Shown here: piece after piece, positions 1 to 10,237 of the stretch
Numbering within the stretch: position 1 is the stretch's first letter
Layout: each line of letters opens with the position of its first letter
Origin: DATARH01 sp963746885
GTDB lineage: Bacteria > Pseudomonadota > Alphaproteobacteria > ATCC43930 > CGMCC-115725
Length of the DNA: 64,000 nt
NCBI GenBank assembly: GCA_963746885.1
Contig: CAVVDM010000011.1
Location: forward strand, 372,001-436,000
Direction of reading: 5' to 3'
Program-made: the position numbers and the translations under genes
The notes under the pieces: generated by a model
What the model saw: the letters and a program-made list of their open reading frames with translations, nothing else
What the model was told of the DNA's origin: nothing
Database searches by the model: none

Positions 1-335
1 CCGAGCAGATGCCCGCGAATTTCTACCATTTCCTCCTCGACAACGAGGTCTACGCGACGACCGGCGGCCAGCCGGTGCCCAACGCCAAGAACATCGCCTA
101 TGACAAGATGGCTTTGGCGGCCGGCTATCCGCAGGCCCACGCCTTCGATGACGTCGCCGACCTGACGCGCGAGTTGCCGGCGATCCTCGGCCGTCCCGGC
201 CCGGTGTTTGTCGCACTAAAGGTCTACCCCGAGGTCGAAAACGCGCCGATCGGCAGCCGCCGGCGCTGGCAGACCCGCTCGCGCGACCAGGTGCTCGCCG
301 ATCTGCGCGGCGCGCTCGGCGGGACCGGGTCATGA
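1..335 (+). CDS. Thiamine-diphosphate-dependent decarboxylase, C-terminal fragment
   Basis: The reading frame is open from the left edge and only the last ~110 residues are present. The fragment contains FLLDNEVYATTGGQPVPNA, which resembles the C-terminal ThDP-binding half of phosphonopyruvate/sulfopyruvate decarboxylase-type enzymes (a NEVYESTGGQ-like segment), followed by a PVFVALKV strand. The family decarboxylates 2-oxo acids; the substrate cannot be judged from this piece. Its stop codon overlaps the start of the following GMC oxidoreductase in an ATGA junction, so the two are probably co-transcribed and translationally coupled. The ATG at 9 is internal, not the true start. Confident for the superfamily, weak for the exact subfamily. 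Confidence 0.75.
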   Translation, partial: EQMPANFYHFLLDNEVYATTGGQPVPNAKNIAYDKMALAAGYPQAHAFDDVADLTRELPAILGRPGPVFVALKVYPEVENAPIGSRRRWQTRSRDQVLADLRGALGGTGS

Positions 336-1970
336 CCGCCAGCGCCGCCGCGACCAACGCCGGCACGTTCGACTACATCGTAACCGGCGCCGGCTCGGCC
401 GGCTGCTGCGTCGCGGCGCGGCTCAGCGAGAACGGCCGCTACCGGGTGCTGCTGCTCGAAGCCGGCCCCGACGACCGCAACTTCTGGGTGCATGTGCCGG
501 CCGGCTACAGCCGTCTCTTTGCCAACCCGCGCGTCAACTGGATGTTCGAGAGCGAGCCGGAGCCCGAACTCGAAGGGCGCCGGATGTACCAGCCGCGCGG
601 CAAGCTGTTGGGCGGCACCAGTTCGATCAACGGCATGGTCTACATGCGCGGCAATCCGGCCGATTATGATCTGTGGCGGCAGCGCGGCTGCACCGGCTGG
701 GACTGGGACAGCGTGCTGCCCTATTTCCGCAAGGCCGAGGACCAGGAGCGCGGCGCCGACCCGGCGCATGGCGTCGGCGGGCCGCTGCGCGTCTCCGACC
801 AGGCGGTTCACTGGGAGTTGGGCGACCATTTCATCGCCGCCGCGCTCGAAGCAGGCCTGCCGGCGAACAACGATTTCAACAACGGCGAGCAGGAAGGCGC
901 CGGCCCGTTCCAGAGCACCACCAACCGCAAGCGGCGCTGGAGCACCGCGACTGCCTACATCAAGCCGGCGCGCAGCCGCCCCAACCTGGCGATCCGCACC
1001 GGCGCGCACGCCACCCGCCTCGTCGTCGAGGACGGCAGGGCGAGCGGCATCGAGTTCCTGTGCGACGGGACCCTCAATGTCGCGCGGGCGACGGGCGAGA
1101 TCATCGTGTGCGGCGGCGTTTACGGCTCGCCGCAGCTGTTGCAACTGTCCGGGATTGGCCCGGGCGACATGCTGCGCGAATTCGGCATCCCGGTGGTGCG
1201 CGACATGCCGGCGGTCGGCGCCGATCTGCAGGACCATTTCTATGTCCGGCTGGCGTATCGCTGCACCCGGCCGATAACTCTCAACGACGTCGCCAACAGC
1301 CCGGTCAAAAAACTCGTCGCCGGGTTGCAATATGTCCTGTTTCACACGGGCCCGTTGACCAGCAACGGCATCTGCGCCGGCGGCTTCGCGAAAAGCGACC
1401 CGCGCCTCGATCGGCCCGACATCCAGCTCAATTTCAGCGTCTGGAGCTTTGCCGAGCGTACTCTCCGCGGCGTGGTGCCGCATCCCTTCCCTGGCTTCAC
1501 GATCAGCGCGGTGCATCTGCGGCCCGACGCGCGCGGCAGCGTGCGGCTGAAAAGCGCCGACCCGCAGGCCGCGCCGGCGATCCGCTTCAACTTCCTGCGC
1601 ACCCCGTACGATCTTGCAGGCGCTGACCGAGGGCATGCGGCTGGCGCGCCGGATCACCCGGCAGCCCGCACTCGCGGCCTATGTCGCCGAGGAGTTGCTG
1701 CCCGGCGCGCAAGTCGAGAGCGACGCCGATTTCGAGGCAACGATTCGCCGCAACGCCGTTTCCAACCTGCATCCGGTCGGCACCTGCCGCATGGGCGCGG
1801 ACCCCGTCGCAGTGTGCGATGCGCGGCTGCGGGTCAACGGCATCCGGGGGTTGCGGGTCGTCGACGCCTCGGTGATGCCGAGCGTGCCGGCCGGCAATAC
1901 CAACGCGCCGACCATCATGATCGCCGAAAAAGCCTCGGAGATGATCCTCGCGGACGCCCGCGCCGCGTAG
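332..1970 (+). CDS. GMC family FAD-dependent oxidoreductase (choline dehydrogenase-like), frameshifted
   Basis: Flavoprotein that oxidises an alcohol or related substrate with FAD. The N-terminus shows the dinucleotide fold GAGSAGCCVAARL, then a GMC signature GGTSSINGMVYMRGNPADYD and a GSPQLLQLSGIGP segment. The C-terminal part has NLHPVGTCRMG with the catalytic-type His, and a final VPAGNTNAPTIMIAEKA motif. The frame breaks at about 1615: the first frame reads to PYDL and the next to QALTEGMRLARRI. Removing one t in gatcttgcag restores a normal GMC of ~545 residues. The start overlaps the preceding ThDP enzyme by 4 nt. Likely a sequencing or assembly insertion rather than a true pseudogene. 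The substrate is unknown. Confidence 0.85.
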
Positions 1971-2129
1971 GAAGCCACGTCCCACCGCAGCGATCCCGGT
2001 GCCGGGCATGGTTCGCGTGCGCACGCTTGTCTTGCGATGTAACTGGATGTAACAAGATCGCTTGGGGTTTAACTGAAATCCGGATTGTTACGCCAAATTA
2101 AGCGGCTTTGTCGGAGCGAGGATTGGCGC

Positions 2130-3683
2130 ATGGCTATCGCCATGAGCGGTGTACAACGTTTCGTCGGAAGCTGGCCGATCCGGTTCAAGCTGATGGCGAT
2201 CGCCGTGGCAACCGGGGCGCTGTCGCTGCTCATTCTTGGGGCAGCATTTCTTGTCTTTCAGACCTATACGGCCCGCGTCGCATTCCGGAATGAACTCGCC
2301 GCGGTGGCCGAAATCGTCGGCAGCAACGCCAATTCGGCATTGCAGCACGGCAATGGCGAGGCCGTGCAGCAAGTCCTTGGCGCCTTGCGCGCCCGGCCCG
2401 ACATCGTCGCCGCCCGCATCGAAACCACTCGGGGTGAGCCTGTCGCCGCGATCGGCAATCCGCAACAAGCCCACGACGCCGGCAGTAATCTGATCACCGC
2501 GAAGGTGCCGGTCGCCGGCGAGGACGGCAAACCGACCGGATGGATTCAGCTTTGGGCGAGCCTTGATCGGCTCAACGCCTGCCGGCAGGCGTTTGCGCTG
2601 GTGGCGCTCGCCGCTGCCGGCGGCGCCGGGCTTGCCGGGATCGCGCTCTTTGCCCTGCTGCAAGGCCTGGTAACCCAGCCGCTCGGTCGGTTGACCGGGA
2701 TCATGCGGCAAGTGTCCGGCCGCCGGGATTACACGCTGCGAGTGCCGCAGACGAGCGGCGACGAACTCGGCATGCTAACCAGCGACGTGAACTTCCTGCT
2801 GCGCGAGCTCGAGCGCTACCGCACCACCCTGCAGCAGCAAATCAGCGATCGGACGGCCGAACTCAGGCAGCAGATCGACACTCTGAAGGCCGCCAAGGCC
2901 GAAGCCGAGGCCGCGAGTTGCGTGAAATCCGAATTCCTCGCCAATATGAGCCACGAATTGCGCACGCCGCTCAACGCGATCATCGGCTTCTCCGATCTGA
3001 TGCGCGCGCAGATGCTGGGGCCGCTCGGCAACCCTAGCTATCTCGAATATGCCGCCGACATCAACTTCAGCGGCATGCACCTGCTCGAGATCATCAACGA
3101 CATCCTCGACGTGGTCCGCTACGAAGCCGGCCGGATGGAGCTCAATGAAGAGCCCGTCGACATCGGCGCGGTCGTCGATCAAGCGCTGCGTCTGGTGGCG
3201 CCTCAGGCCCTCCAGGGCAAAGTGGACCTCGTCTGGGAGCCGGTGCCGTCGCTGCCGCCGCTTTATGGGGACCGGGTGCGCCTGCGCCAGATCCTGCTCA
3301 ACCTACTGTCCAACGCCGTAAAGTTCACCGGCCCGGGCGGCTCGGTCGAGGTCACTGCCGAATTGCGCGACGGGCTGCAACTGGCCGTGCGCGACAGCGG
3401 GATCGGCATCAAGCCCGAAGATATCGGGCGCATCATGACCCCGTTCGGCCAGATCGCCTCGGTCAATTCGCGCAACCATCAGGGCACCGGCCTCGGCCTG
3501 ATGCTGACCAAGGCGCTGACCGAGCGGCATGGCGGCCATTTGAGCCTCGACAGCGCCCCCGGGGTCGGCACGACGGTGCGCGTGTCATTCCCCGCCGAGC
3601 GGGTGATGCGGACGCCCGTCGCACCGGATGGCGCATCCGGCACCACCCAAGACAGCGCGCCTCGGCGCGACGTCTCGAGCTGA
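2130..3683 (+). CDS. Membrane sensor histidine kinase with HAMP domain
   Basis: Two transmembrane segments (about residues 20-45 and 165-190) flank a ~120-residue extracytoplasmic region. Next come a HAMP region, a short coiled coil, a HisKA domain with phosphoacceptor motif NMSHELRTPLNAIIGFSDLM, and a HATPase domain with N-box QILLNLLSNAVKFT, G1 DSGIGI and G2 GTGLGL. The sequence resembles alphaproteobacterial PleC/DivJ-type kinases. The ATG at 2130 is preferred; an in-frame TTG at 2085 would add 15 residues that do not look like family sequence. No response regulator lies beside it, so the kinase is an orphan here. The 3' end adjoins the prepilin peptidase gene. Confidence 0.88.
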   Translation: MAIAMSGVQRFVGSWPIRFKLMAIAVATGALSLLILGAAFLVFQTYTARVAFRNELAAVAEIVGSNANSALQHGNGEAVQQVLGALRARPDIVAARIETTRGEPVAAIGNPQQAHDAGSNLITAKVPVAGEDGKPTGWIQLWASLDRLNACRQAFALVALAAAGGAGLAGIALFALLQGLVTQPLGRLTGIMRQVSGRRDYTLRVPQTSGDELGMLTSDVNFLLRELERYRTTLQQQISDRTAELRQQIDTLKAAKAEAEAASCVKSEFLANMSHELRTPLNAIIGFSDLMRAQMLGPLGNPSYLEYAADINFSGMHLLEIINDILDVVRYEAGRMELNEEPVDIGAVVDQALRLVAPQALQGKVDLVWEPVPSLPPLYGDRVRLRQILLNLLSNAVKFTGPGGSVEVTAELRDGLQLAVRDSGIGIKPEDIGRIMTPFGQIASVNSRNHQGTGLGLMLTKALTERHGGHLSLDSAPGVGTTVRVSFPAERVMRTPVAPDGASGTTQDSAPRRDVSS

Positions 3684-3705
3684 CCGCCCGCAGGGCGCGC
3701 CTGCA

Positions 3706-4452
3706 TTGTTTCCGGATGATCTTGTGCCGCCGATTCTCGGCGCATGCGTCGGCAGCTTCATTCTGGTGGTCGTGCTGCGCTACCCCGCGATGCAGGGCAT
3801 TTTGCGCGGGCGCTCGGTCTGTCCCGCCTGCCATCGCCCGATCGCGACGCGCGACCTCGTGCCGATCGTGAGCTGGGTGTTGCTGAAAGGCCGCTGCCGC
3901 GCGTGCGCGGCGCCGATCGGCTGGCATTACCCCGTCGTCGAGCTGGCCGCCGCGGCGCTTGCGGCCTGGGCGGCGATGCTCTACTCGGGCTGGCAGCTGT
4001 GGACAAGCTGCGGGCTCGGCTGGGCATTGCTGGCGCTCAGTCTGATCGATCTACGCTCTTTCAGCCTGCCCGATTTTCTGACCCTGCCGATCCTGGCCGC
4101 CGGGCTCGCGGTGACGGCGTGGACTTGGCCGCCCGCCCTGCCCGCCCATCTCCTCGGCGCCGCGCTCGGCTATACCGCGCTCGCCGGGATCAGCTGGCTC
4201 TACCGCCGCCTGCGCGGTCGCGACGGGCTTGGGCTCGGCGACGCGAAGCTGCTGGCGGCGGGCGGCGCGTGGCTCTCCTGGCAGTCGCTGCCGGACGTCG
4301 TGCTGATCGCCGCAGTGTTGGCGCTGGCGGTCGCGATCGGGGCGAGCCTTGTGCGGCATTTGCCGCTGTCAGCCACGACGCGGGTGCCGTTCGGGCCGTT
4401 TCTCGCGGCGGCGATCTGGCTGGTGTGGTTGTACGGGCCTCTGCCGCTGTGA
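3706..4452 (+). CDS. Prepilin peptidase (type IV leader peptidase / methyltransferase)
   Basis: Inner-membrane aspartyl protease that cleaves and N-methylates type IV or Flp pilin leaders. It has the N-terminal GSFILVVVLRYP segment, a zinc-type tetracysteine loop (CPACHRPI and CRACAAPI), and two catalytic aspartates: one in LSLIDLRSFSLPD and one in GLGDAKLLAAGGAW. There are six to eight hydrophobic segments. Retention of the cysteine loop makes it PilD/GspO-like rather than a minimal TadV/CpaA type. Start choice: an ATG at 3628 would overlap the kinase gene by 56 nt and add an atypical tail; TTG 3706 or GTG 3724 gives the usual short N-terminus. Possible substrates are the Tad pseudopilins at 52.7-55.0 kb. 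Confidence 0.85.
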   Translation: MFPDDLVPPILGACVGSFILVVVLRYPAMQGILRGRSVCPACHRPIATRDLVPIVSWVLLKGRCRACAAPIGWHYPVVELAAAALAAWAAMLYSGWQLWTSCGLGWALLALSLIDLRSFSLPDFLTLPILAAGLAVTAWTWPPALPAHLLGAALGYTALAGISWLYRRLRGRDGLGLGDAKLLAAGGAWLSWQSLPDVVLIAAVLALAVAIGASLVRHLPLSATTRVPFGPFLAAAIWLVWLYGPLPL

Positions 4453-4465
4453 GCTGAGCCCCGGC

Positions 4466-5530
4466 TCAGTCGAGCAGCCAGGGTGCGGCGCTGGCCTGCG
4501 CGATCTGGCGGATCTGGCCGAGCAGCCCGGCGCCGACCGGGATCCCCTCCTGCATGCGCTTTACCGCATTGTGCCACTGCGGGTCGCCCGCCACCATCAC
4601 CGGCTGCGCCGGGTCGACCGGCGTTGTCGCCCGCAGATCGTTGCAGAAGCGCGAGACGTCGGCGGCAAACTCCTCGGGCGCGCGGAACAGGCCCGGGTCG
4701 ATCGCGATAAAGCAATGGCCGATATCGTTGCCTTGCGGCTTCTTCGTGTGCATCGGGTCGGTGATCAGCGTCGCGCCCGACAGGCAGGCGCCGAGGATGT
4801 TGACCATCACCGACAGGCCATAGCCCTTGTAGCTGGAGTTTTCCGGCGAGCCGCCGAGTGAGGTCAGAAACCCGCCCTTCTCGCGTGCCTCCAGCGGATC
4901 GGTGCTGGGCAGCCCGTCCCTGTTGAGGACCCAGCCGGGCGGGCATTCGAGCCCCTCGTTGGACTTGTTGCGGATGCGCCCGGCGGCCACCGTCGTCGTC
5001 GCCATGTCCAACAGGAACGGCTTGCCGTCGGCGGTCGGCGCGGCAAACGACCAGGGATCGGTGCCGAGCTTAGCTTCCTTGCCGAAGGTCGGCGCGACCT
5101 GGATCGAGGAGGCGCTGGTGCACGCCATGCCAATCAGCCCTGCCTCTGCCGCCATCAGCGTATAGTAGCCGGTGGCGCCGAAATGCGCCGAGTTGCGCAC
5201 GGCCGTGATCGCCATGCCGATCTCTTTCGCCTTGGCGATCGCCACCTGCATCGCGAACCGCGCCGGCACATGGCCGAGCCCACCGTCACCGTCCACCAGC
5301 GCGGAAACCGGCGTCTCCTTGATGATGCGCGGCAGCGCCCGCATGTTGGCGCGGCCGCTGCGGCGCAGCCGGTCGTAGCCCGGGATCATCGACATGCCGT
5401 GGCTGTCGACGCCGTGCAGGTCGGCCCAGGCCAGGATGTCGGCGGTGGCGTCGGCGTTCTCGTCCGGCATCCCCCACGACGACAGGATGGCTTTGAGCTG
5501 GGCGCGATGGGTCTCGTAGGATGCGGGCAT
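4466..5530 (-). CDS. Ldh family oxidoreductase (malate/L-lactate/ureidoglycolate dehydrogenase type)
   Basis: NAD(P)-dependent 2-hydroxyacid dehydrogenase of the Ldh_2 fold, 354 residues, the usual length. Diagnostic pieces are the N-terminal ADLHGVDSHGMSMIPGY motif, NSAHFGATGYYTLMAAEAG, GTDPWSFAAPT, the FLLDMATTTVAAGRI cofactor segment and SSYKGYGLSVMVNILGACLSG. The substrate (malate, sulfolactate, ureidoglycolate or similar) cannot be fixed from sequence. It shares strand with the downstream flavin monooxygenase gene region and converges on the prepilin peptidase with a 13-nt gap that contains a GC-rich inverted repeat but no T-run. Start is ATG 5530. Confidence 0.87.
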   Translation of the reverse strand: MPASYETHRAQLKAILSSWGMPDENADATADILAWADLHGVDSHGMSMIPGYDRLRRSGRANMRALPRIIKETPVSALVDGDGGLGHVPARFAMQVAIAKAKEIGMAITAVRNSAHFGATGYYTLMAAEAGLIGMACTSASSIQVAPTFGKEAKLGTDPWSFAAPTADGKPFLLDMATTTVAAGRIRNKSNEGLECPPGWVLNRDGLPSTDPLEAREKGGFLTSLGGSPENSSYKGYGLSVMVNILGACLSGATLITDPMHTKKPQGNDIGHCFIAIDPGLFRAPEEFAADVSRFCNDLRATTPVDPAQPVMVAGDPQWHNAVKRMQEGIPVGAGLLGQIRQIAQASAAPWLLD

Positions 5531-5556
5531 ACAAATCTCCTTTACGCGTGAGAGCC

Positions 5557-6913
5557 CTATGCCTCCGCCAGCGCCGGCTCGCGGGCGGGCTCGTCGAAGG
5601 CGCTGTTGGGCCGCGGCAGGCCGTAATGCTCGCGCAGCGTCGTGCCTTCGTATTCCGTGCGGAACAGGCCGCGGCGCTGCAGCAGCGGGATCACCTCGCC
5701 GGCGAACGCATCGAGCATCGGCGGCAACAGCGGCGGCATGACGTTGAAGCCGTCCGCGGCACCGCTCTTGAACCAGTCCTCGATCAGATCGGCGATCTGC
5801 TCCGGCGTGCCGGCGGTGACGAAATGGCCGCGCGCGCCGGCGAGATAGCCGAGCAATTGCCGCAAGGTGAGCTTGTCGCGCCGCACCAGGTTGATGATGA
5901 CCTCGGTGCGGCTGCGCGCCGCCTCGACCGTGTCGGGATCGGGGAAGTCCTCGGGCGACAACGGCCGATCAAGCGGCAGATGCGAGAAATCGTAGCCCGC
6001 CGAAGCGGCCCGACAGCCGCTTGCGCCCGACTTCAGGGTCGGTCAGCTCGTTGGTCTCGCGCGCCAGGCGCTGCGCCTCGGCCTCGGTGCCGGCGATCAT
6101 CGGGCTGAGACCCGGCAGGATCAGGATATGCTCCGGCCGGCGTCCTTCGGCCACCGCCAGCCGCTTCAGATCGGCATAGAATTCCTGCGCCGTCTCCTTC
6201 GCCATGTGGGCGGTGAACACCGCCTCGGCGTGGCGCGCCGCAAAGCGCCGCCCGGTGTCCGATGATCCCGCCTGCACCAATACCGGCCGTCCCTGCGGGC
6301 AGCGCGGCATGTTGAGCGGCCCGGCGACCTGGTAGAATTCGCCCTTGTGGTTGATCGGACGGACGCGGTCGGGCCGCGCGTAGCGCCCGCCTTCACGGTC
6401 GTCAACGACGGCGTCGTCGGCCCAGCTGTCCCACAGCCCCTTGACCACTTCCATGAACTCTTCGCCGCGGGCATAGCGGTCTTCGTGGCTGACCTGGCCG
6501 GCATCGCCGAAATTGCGCGCCGCCGTCGCCAGCCATGACGTAACGATGTTCCACGCCGCCCGCCCGTTGCTCATATGGTCGATCGAGGCGAACTGGCGCG
6601 CCAGGTTGAACGGCTCGGTATAGGTGGTCGAGGCGGTGGCGATCAGCCCGATCCGGCTGGTCGAGACGGCCAATGCCGCCAGCACGGTGATCGGCTCGAG
6701 CCAGGTGCGCGCCGCCTGCGCTGCGTCCTCGCCGAGCGCCAGCTGGTCGGCCAGAAAGACCGAGTCGAATTTGGCCGCCTCGGCCCGCCGCGCCAGATCC
6801 TGGTAATAGCGGATGTCGGTCAGCGGCAATTTCGAGGTATCGGGGTGCCGCCACGACGCTTCGTGATGGCCGCGGCTGTGAAAGAACAGGTTCAGGTGCA
6901 ACTGCCGCGTCAT
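5557..6913 (-). CDS. LLM-class flavin-dependent monooxygenase (NtaA/SnaA/DszA family), frameshifted
   Basis: FMNH2-dependent luciferase-like monooxygenase. The N-terminal 310 residues begin LHLNLFFHSRGHHEASWRHP and include FDSVFLADQL and SNGRAAWNIVTS, hallmarks of the nitrilotriacetate/desulfurisation monooxygenase family. The remaining ~135 residues (PEDFPDPDTVEAARSRTEV, then GTPEQIADLIEDWF) lie in another frame. Near 5997 the coding strand has ggcgggctacg where ggcggctacg would give the expected FGGYDFSH, so one extra G explains the break. Restored length (~450 residues) matches the family. The substrate is unknown; a flavin reductase partner is not adjacent. The gene lies upstream of the Ldh gene on the same strand. 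Confidence 0.85.
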
Positions 6914-7072
6914 GGCTCATCCTCGCTGTGTGCCGGCGTGGCCTCGGCGTCCCGGCCTTGCCGGGGTGAAGCGTAGGCGCCGCCGGGCCGGCCGGGCAAG
7001 ATGCTACCGCGCCGGTTGCGGCGAAATCACGCCGGCGCAACAATACCGCGGAAACCGACACGGTATTGCGCC

Positions 7073-8869
7073 ATGGATACGATTACCGACGCCGCGGCCG
7101 GCGTGCACGCTATGCAGACCATGGTGCCGATGCGCGACGGCACTCGCCTCAACACCTTCGTGTTCCTCCCGGCTGAAGGCGGGGCGCGCTTTCCGGTGAT
7201 CCTGCACCGCACGCCCTATGGCATCGCCGCCGCCGACGCGCGCGACCGGTTCGACCTGAGCCATGCCTGGCTGCCGAGCGCCGCGGAGCCGATGCGCGGC
7301 TCGATCCTGCGCGGCTGGCGCGCCATCGTCGCGCACGGCTATGCCGCGGTCTACCAGGATTGCCGCGGCCGGCACGGCTCGGAGGGCGAGGACCGCGTCT
7401 ACGCCGACGACGCCGCGGACGGCCACGACACGCTGGAATGGATCGCCGGCCAGCCGTGGACCAACGGCCGGGTCGGCATGTCGGGCTCTTCGGCCGGCGC
7501 GACGACGACCTTCGCCGCCGCCTCGACCCGCCACCCGAGCCTGCGCGCCTTCTTCGCGCAGGCGGGCGGCTCCAGCATCTATGACGACGTCGTGTGCGAG
7601 GGCGGGTCGATCGAGATGGAGCGACTGTGGCTGTGGGTGGCGAAAAACATCCCCGGCCTGTCGGCGGCGCATCGCGACGCGGTCATGCGGCGCTTCGGCA
7701 TCGGCGCCGCCGAACTCGATGCCGCCGCCGAACGGGCGGCGGCGCGCTACACAAGGCTCGATGCGGCACGCACCGCCGATCCGCCGTTCATCAATTCGCC
7801 GGACTGGATGCACCTGCCCCTCGCCGGCACGCCCGATTTCGCCACCTGGCAGCCCTTCCTCGACGAGATCATCAGCCACCCGGCCGCCGACGCCTTCCGC
7901 GCCCGGCACAATTTCCGCGCGACGATCGACATCCCCGGGTTTCACGTCACCAGCTGGTTCGACATCTTCCAGACCAGCGTCATCGCCGCCTTCCAGGACA
8001 TCCAGGCGCGCACCGGCACCCAGAAATTATGGATCGGACCCAACGAGCATTATTTCGTCTACGCCGACAATTTCTGGCCGCGCGACCCCTATTTCGACTG
8101 GTTCGGCTACTGGCTGAAGGATGAGCCGACCGGCTTGATTAAAGAGCAGCCGGTGTTCTATTCGCCGCGCGCCTGGGTCGATGACCGCGCCGCCTATCGC
8201 CCCGACGACTGGCGCCATGCCGAGCGCTGGCCGCCGCCCGGCGTCATGCCGCGACGCCTCCACCTGCGCGGCGACGGCAGCCTCGCCGACGAAGCGGGCG
8301 GCGCGCCGCGCGGCTTCACCTACGACCCGCGCCATCCGGTGCCGAGCTTTGGCGGGCGCAACATGCTGATCGACCCCGGGCCGCTCGATCAGCGCCCGGC
8401 CCAGGCGCTGCCCGACTACGGCCTGATCTACCGCGGCGAAGCGTTGCGCGAGGATCTGACGATCGCCGGCAATGTCCGCGTCACGCTCAATGTGCAGTCG
8501 GATTGCCCCGACACCGATTTCGTCGCCAAGCTGATCGAGCTCCACCCCGATGGGCGCGCGCTGCTGCTGATGGATGGAGTCGTCCGCGCGATGCTCCGCG
8601 AGCCGGCCGCCGGGGTGCAGAGGCTGGCGCCGGAGCGGGTCTACCGGGTGACGATCGGCCTCGGCGACATCCACCACACCTTCGCCGCGGGCAGCCGCAT
8701 CGAAATCGACGTCACCAGCAGCAACTTCCCGCGCCGCGCCCGCAACACCAACAGCGGCAACCCGATGCTGGCGCGGGACGGCGACGACGCGATCCGGGTC
8801 GCGACCAACACGGTCCATCACGCCGCGGCGACGCCATCCTTCGTCGAACTGCCGGTGTTGCCGGGTTAG
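7073..8869 (+). CDS. CocE/NonD family hydrolase (X-Pro dipeptidyl-peptidase S15-like)
   Basis: Serine hydrolase of the cocaine esterase / glutaryl-7-ACA acylase family, ~598 residues. The N-terminal alpha/beta hydrolase core contains the nucleophile elbow GMSGSSAGATTTF and the segment YQDCRGRHGSEGE. The C-terminal jelly-roll domain carries VQSDCPDTDFVAKLIELHPDG and SSNFPRRARNTNSG, typical of the family. It acts on esters or amides; the natural substrate is unknown. ATG 7073 (MDTITDAAAG) is preferred over the 24-codon-longer ATG upstream. The 3' end overlaps the convergent MmgE/PrpD gene by 4 nt. Confidence 0.87.
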   Translation: MDTITDAAAGVHAMQTMVPMRDGTRLNTFVFLPAEGGARFPVILHRTPYGIAAADARDRFDLSHAWLPSAAEPMRGSILRGWRAIVAHGYAAVYQDCRGRHGSEGEDRVYADDAADGHDTLEWIAGQPWTNGRVGMSGSSAGATTTFAAASTRHPSLRAFFAQAGGSSIYDDVVCEGGSIEMERLWLWVAKNIPGLSAAHRDAVMRRFGIGAAELDAAAERAAARYTRLDAARTADPPFINSPDWMHLPLAGTPDFATWQPFLDEIISHPAADAFRARHNFRATIDIPGFHVTSWFDIFQTSVIAAFQDIQARTGTQKLWIGPNEHYFVYADNFWPRDPYFDWFGYWLKDEPTGLIKEQPVFYSPRAWVDDRAAYRPDDWRHAERWPPPGVMPRRLHLRGDGSLADEAGGAPRGFTYDPRHPVPSFGGRNMLIDPGPLDQRPAQALPDYGLIYRGEALREDLTIAGNVRVTLNVQSDCPDTDFVAKLIELHPDGRALLLMDGVVRAMLREPAAGVQRLAPERVYRVTIGLGDIHHTFAAGSRIEIDVTSSNFPRRARNTNSGNPMLARDGDDAIRVATNTVHHAAATPSFVELPVLPG

Positions 8870-10222
8870 AAGCGGCCGAAACGGCGCAGCAACGCGGGCA
8901 GTTCGGCGACGCTGGTCCATTCCTCGCAGCGATCGACCGCGCGCTCCACATCGGCGGCGCCCTCCGGTGTCAGCACGGTGGCGGCGAGTTCGCGGAATTT
9001 GCCGCGGATCTCGGCTTCGGCGAACGGCTCCGTGAAATCGCCGCGGTGGCTGTCGCGGGCGTGCGTCGCCTGCCGCCCGTCGCTCAGCGTCACCGTGACC
9101 CGCGCCGGGCGCAGGCGCGGCGCCAGCGCGCTCATTGCCGGGTCTTCCGTCACCTGCACGCAGCGGCGCAGCGCGGCGATCGCCGGGTCGGCGAGTGCCG
9201 TGTCGTCGAGCTCGGCAAAGCCGGCGCCGCCACGCACCACCATCGCCGCGGCGGCATGCGGCAGCGAGTATTTCGAGGCGAAATAGTTGGACGGATCGGC
9301 GTTGCGCATGACCGAGGCAAAACGATACGTCGCGATGTCGATCCGCTCGACCTGTTCGGGGCGCGGCCGCAATTCTGCGAGGACCGCCGCGAGGCAATCG
9401 AGCGCCGGGTGGATCGGGTTGCAGCAGGCGTAGAGGCGGAAATAGTTGCGGGTGATCTCCCAGCGCACGCCGAGCGCGTCGAGCAGATTGTCCGGCGTGA
9501 AGCCGCCACCGACCAATTGCCCGAGCGCCTCCTCGACCGCGTCCGGCTGCGCCACGAACCCAGCCAGCGCCAGCTCGGGCGCCAGCGCGCCGGCAAAGCC
9601 GCTCATCCCGCCGGCCACGTTGAGCGCCGTCGCGCCGGCAACCGCGTTGGTATAGCTCGGCGTCAGCAGCAGCGTCGTGGCGATGCGCATGGCGCGGCTC
9701 ACTCCGTCCGCGTCGAGCCCGCGCAATCGCGCCCCGGCCGCCGCCGCCGCAAGCAATGACACCTGGCCGTTCTGGTGCGCCAGCGGGCGCGGCGTGAAGC
9801 CGCCGGCGAGCCGCCCGACGACATCGTAGCCGAGGATGAACGCCGCCAGCATGTCGCGGCCCGAGCATTGCGCCGCTTCGCCGACCGCCAGCACCGCCGG
9901 CAATACCTGCATCGCCGCCTGGCCCGAGACGAGGCGCAACCCCTCGCACAGCTCGATCGAGCGGCCGGCGATGCCGTTCAGCAAGGCCGCGGTGCGCGGG
10001 TCGTGCGCCGGCCAGGAGCGGGCGTAGACCGTCGTCCCGCTGCCGGCGCCGGCGCCAAGCCGCTCGCGCAACGCACCCACCTCCGGCCGCTCGCTGCCGG
10101 CGAGGATCACGCCGAGCGTGTCGAGCAGCACCAGCCGCGCATGGCGCCGCACCGGCTCCGGGATAGAATTCGCAGCGCGTCTCGGCGACAAACCGCGCCA
10201 GTTCCTCGATCTGCCGGCCCAT
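8866..10222 (-). CDS. MmgE/PrpD family protein, frameshifted near N-terminus
   Basis: Member of the 2-methylcitrate dehydratase / cis-aconitate decarboxylase / iminodisuccinate epimerase fold. Family segments are PVRRHARLVLLDTLGVILAG, GYDVVGRLAGGF and YTNAVAGATALNVAGGMSGF. Conventional MmgE/PrpD N-termini look like ELARFVAETR, which is encoded from ATG 10222, but the rest is in another frame from about 10165. The coding strand has gaattctatccc; deleting one t gives E-F-I-P-E-P and joins the two parts. Corrected length is ~450 residues, as expected. The gene lies 15 nt after the calcium-type ATPase and could be the last gene of that operon. The substrate is not inferable. Confidence 0.83.
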
Positions 10223-10237
10223 GCGCTCCTCCTCCGC

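Noticed and set aside
224..1657. 477-codon complement open frame opposite the GMC gene
   Set aside because: GC-bias shadow; the GMC motifs on the + strand are unambiguous.
4454..4469. ctgagc-cccg-gctcag inverted repeat as an intrinsic terminator
   Set aside because: Short stem and no T-run on either strand; too weak to call.
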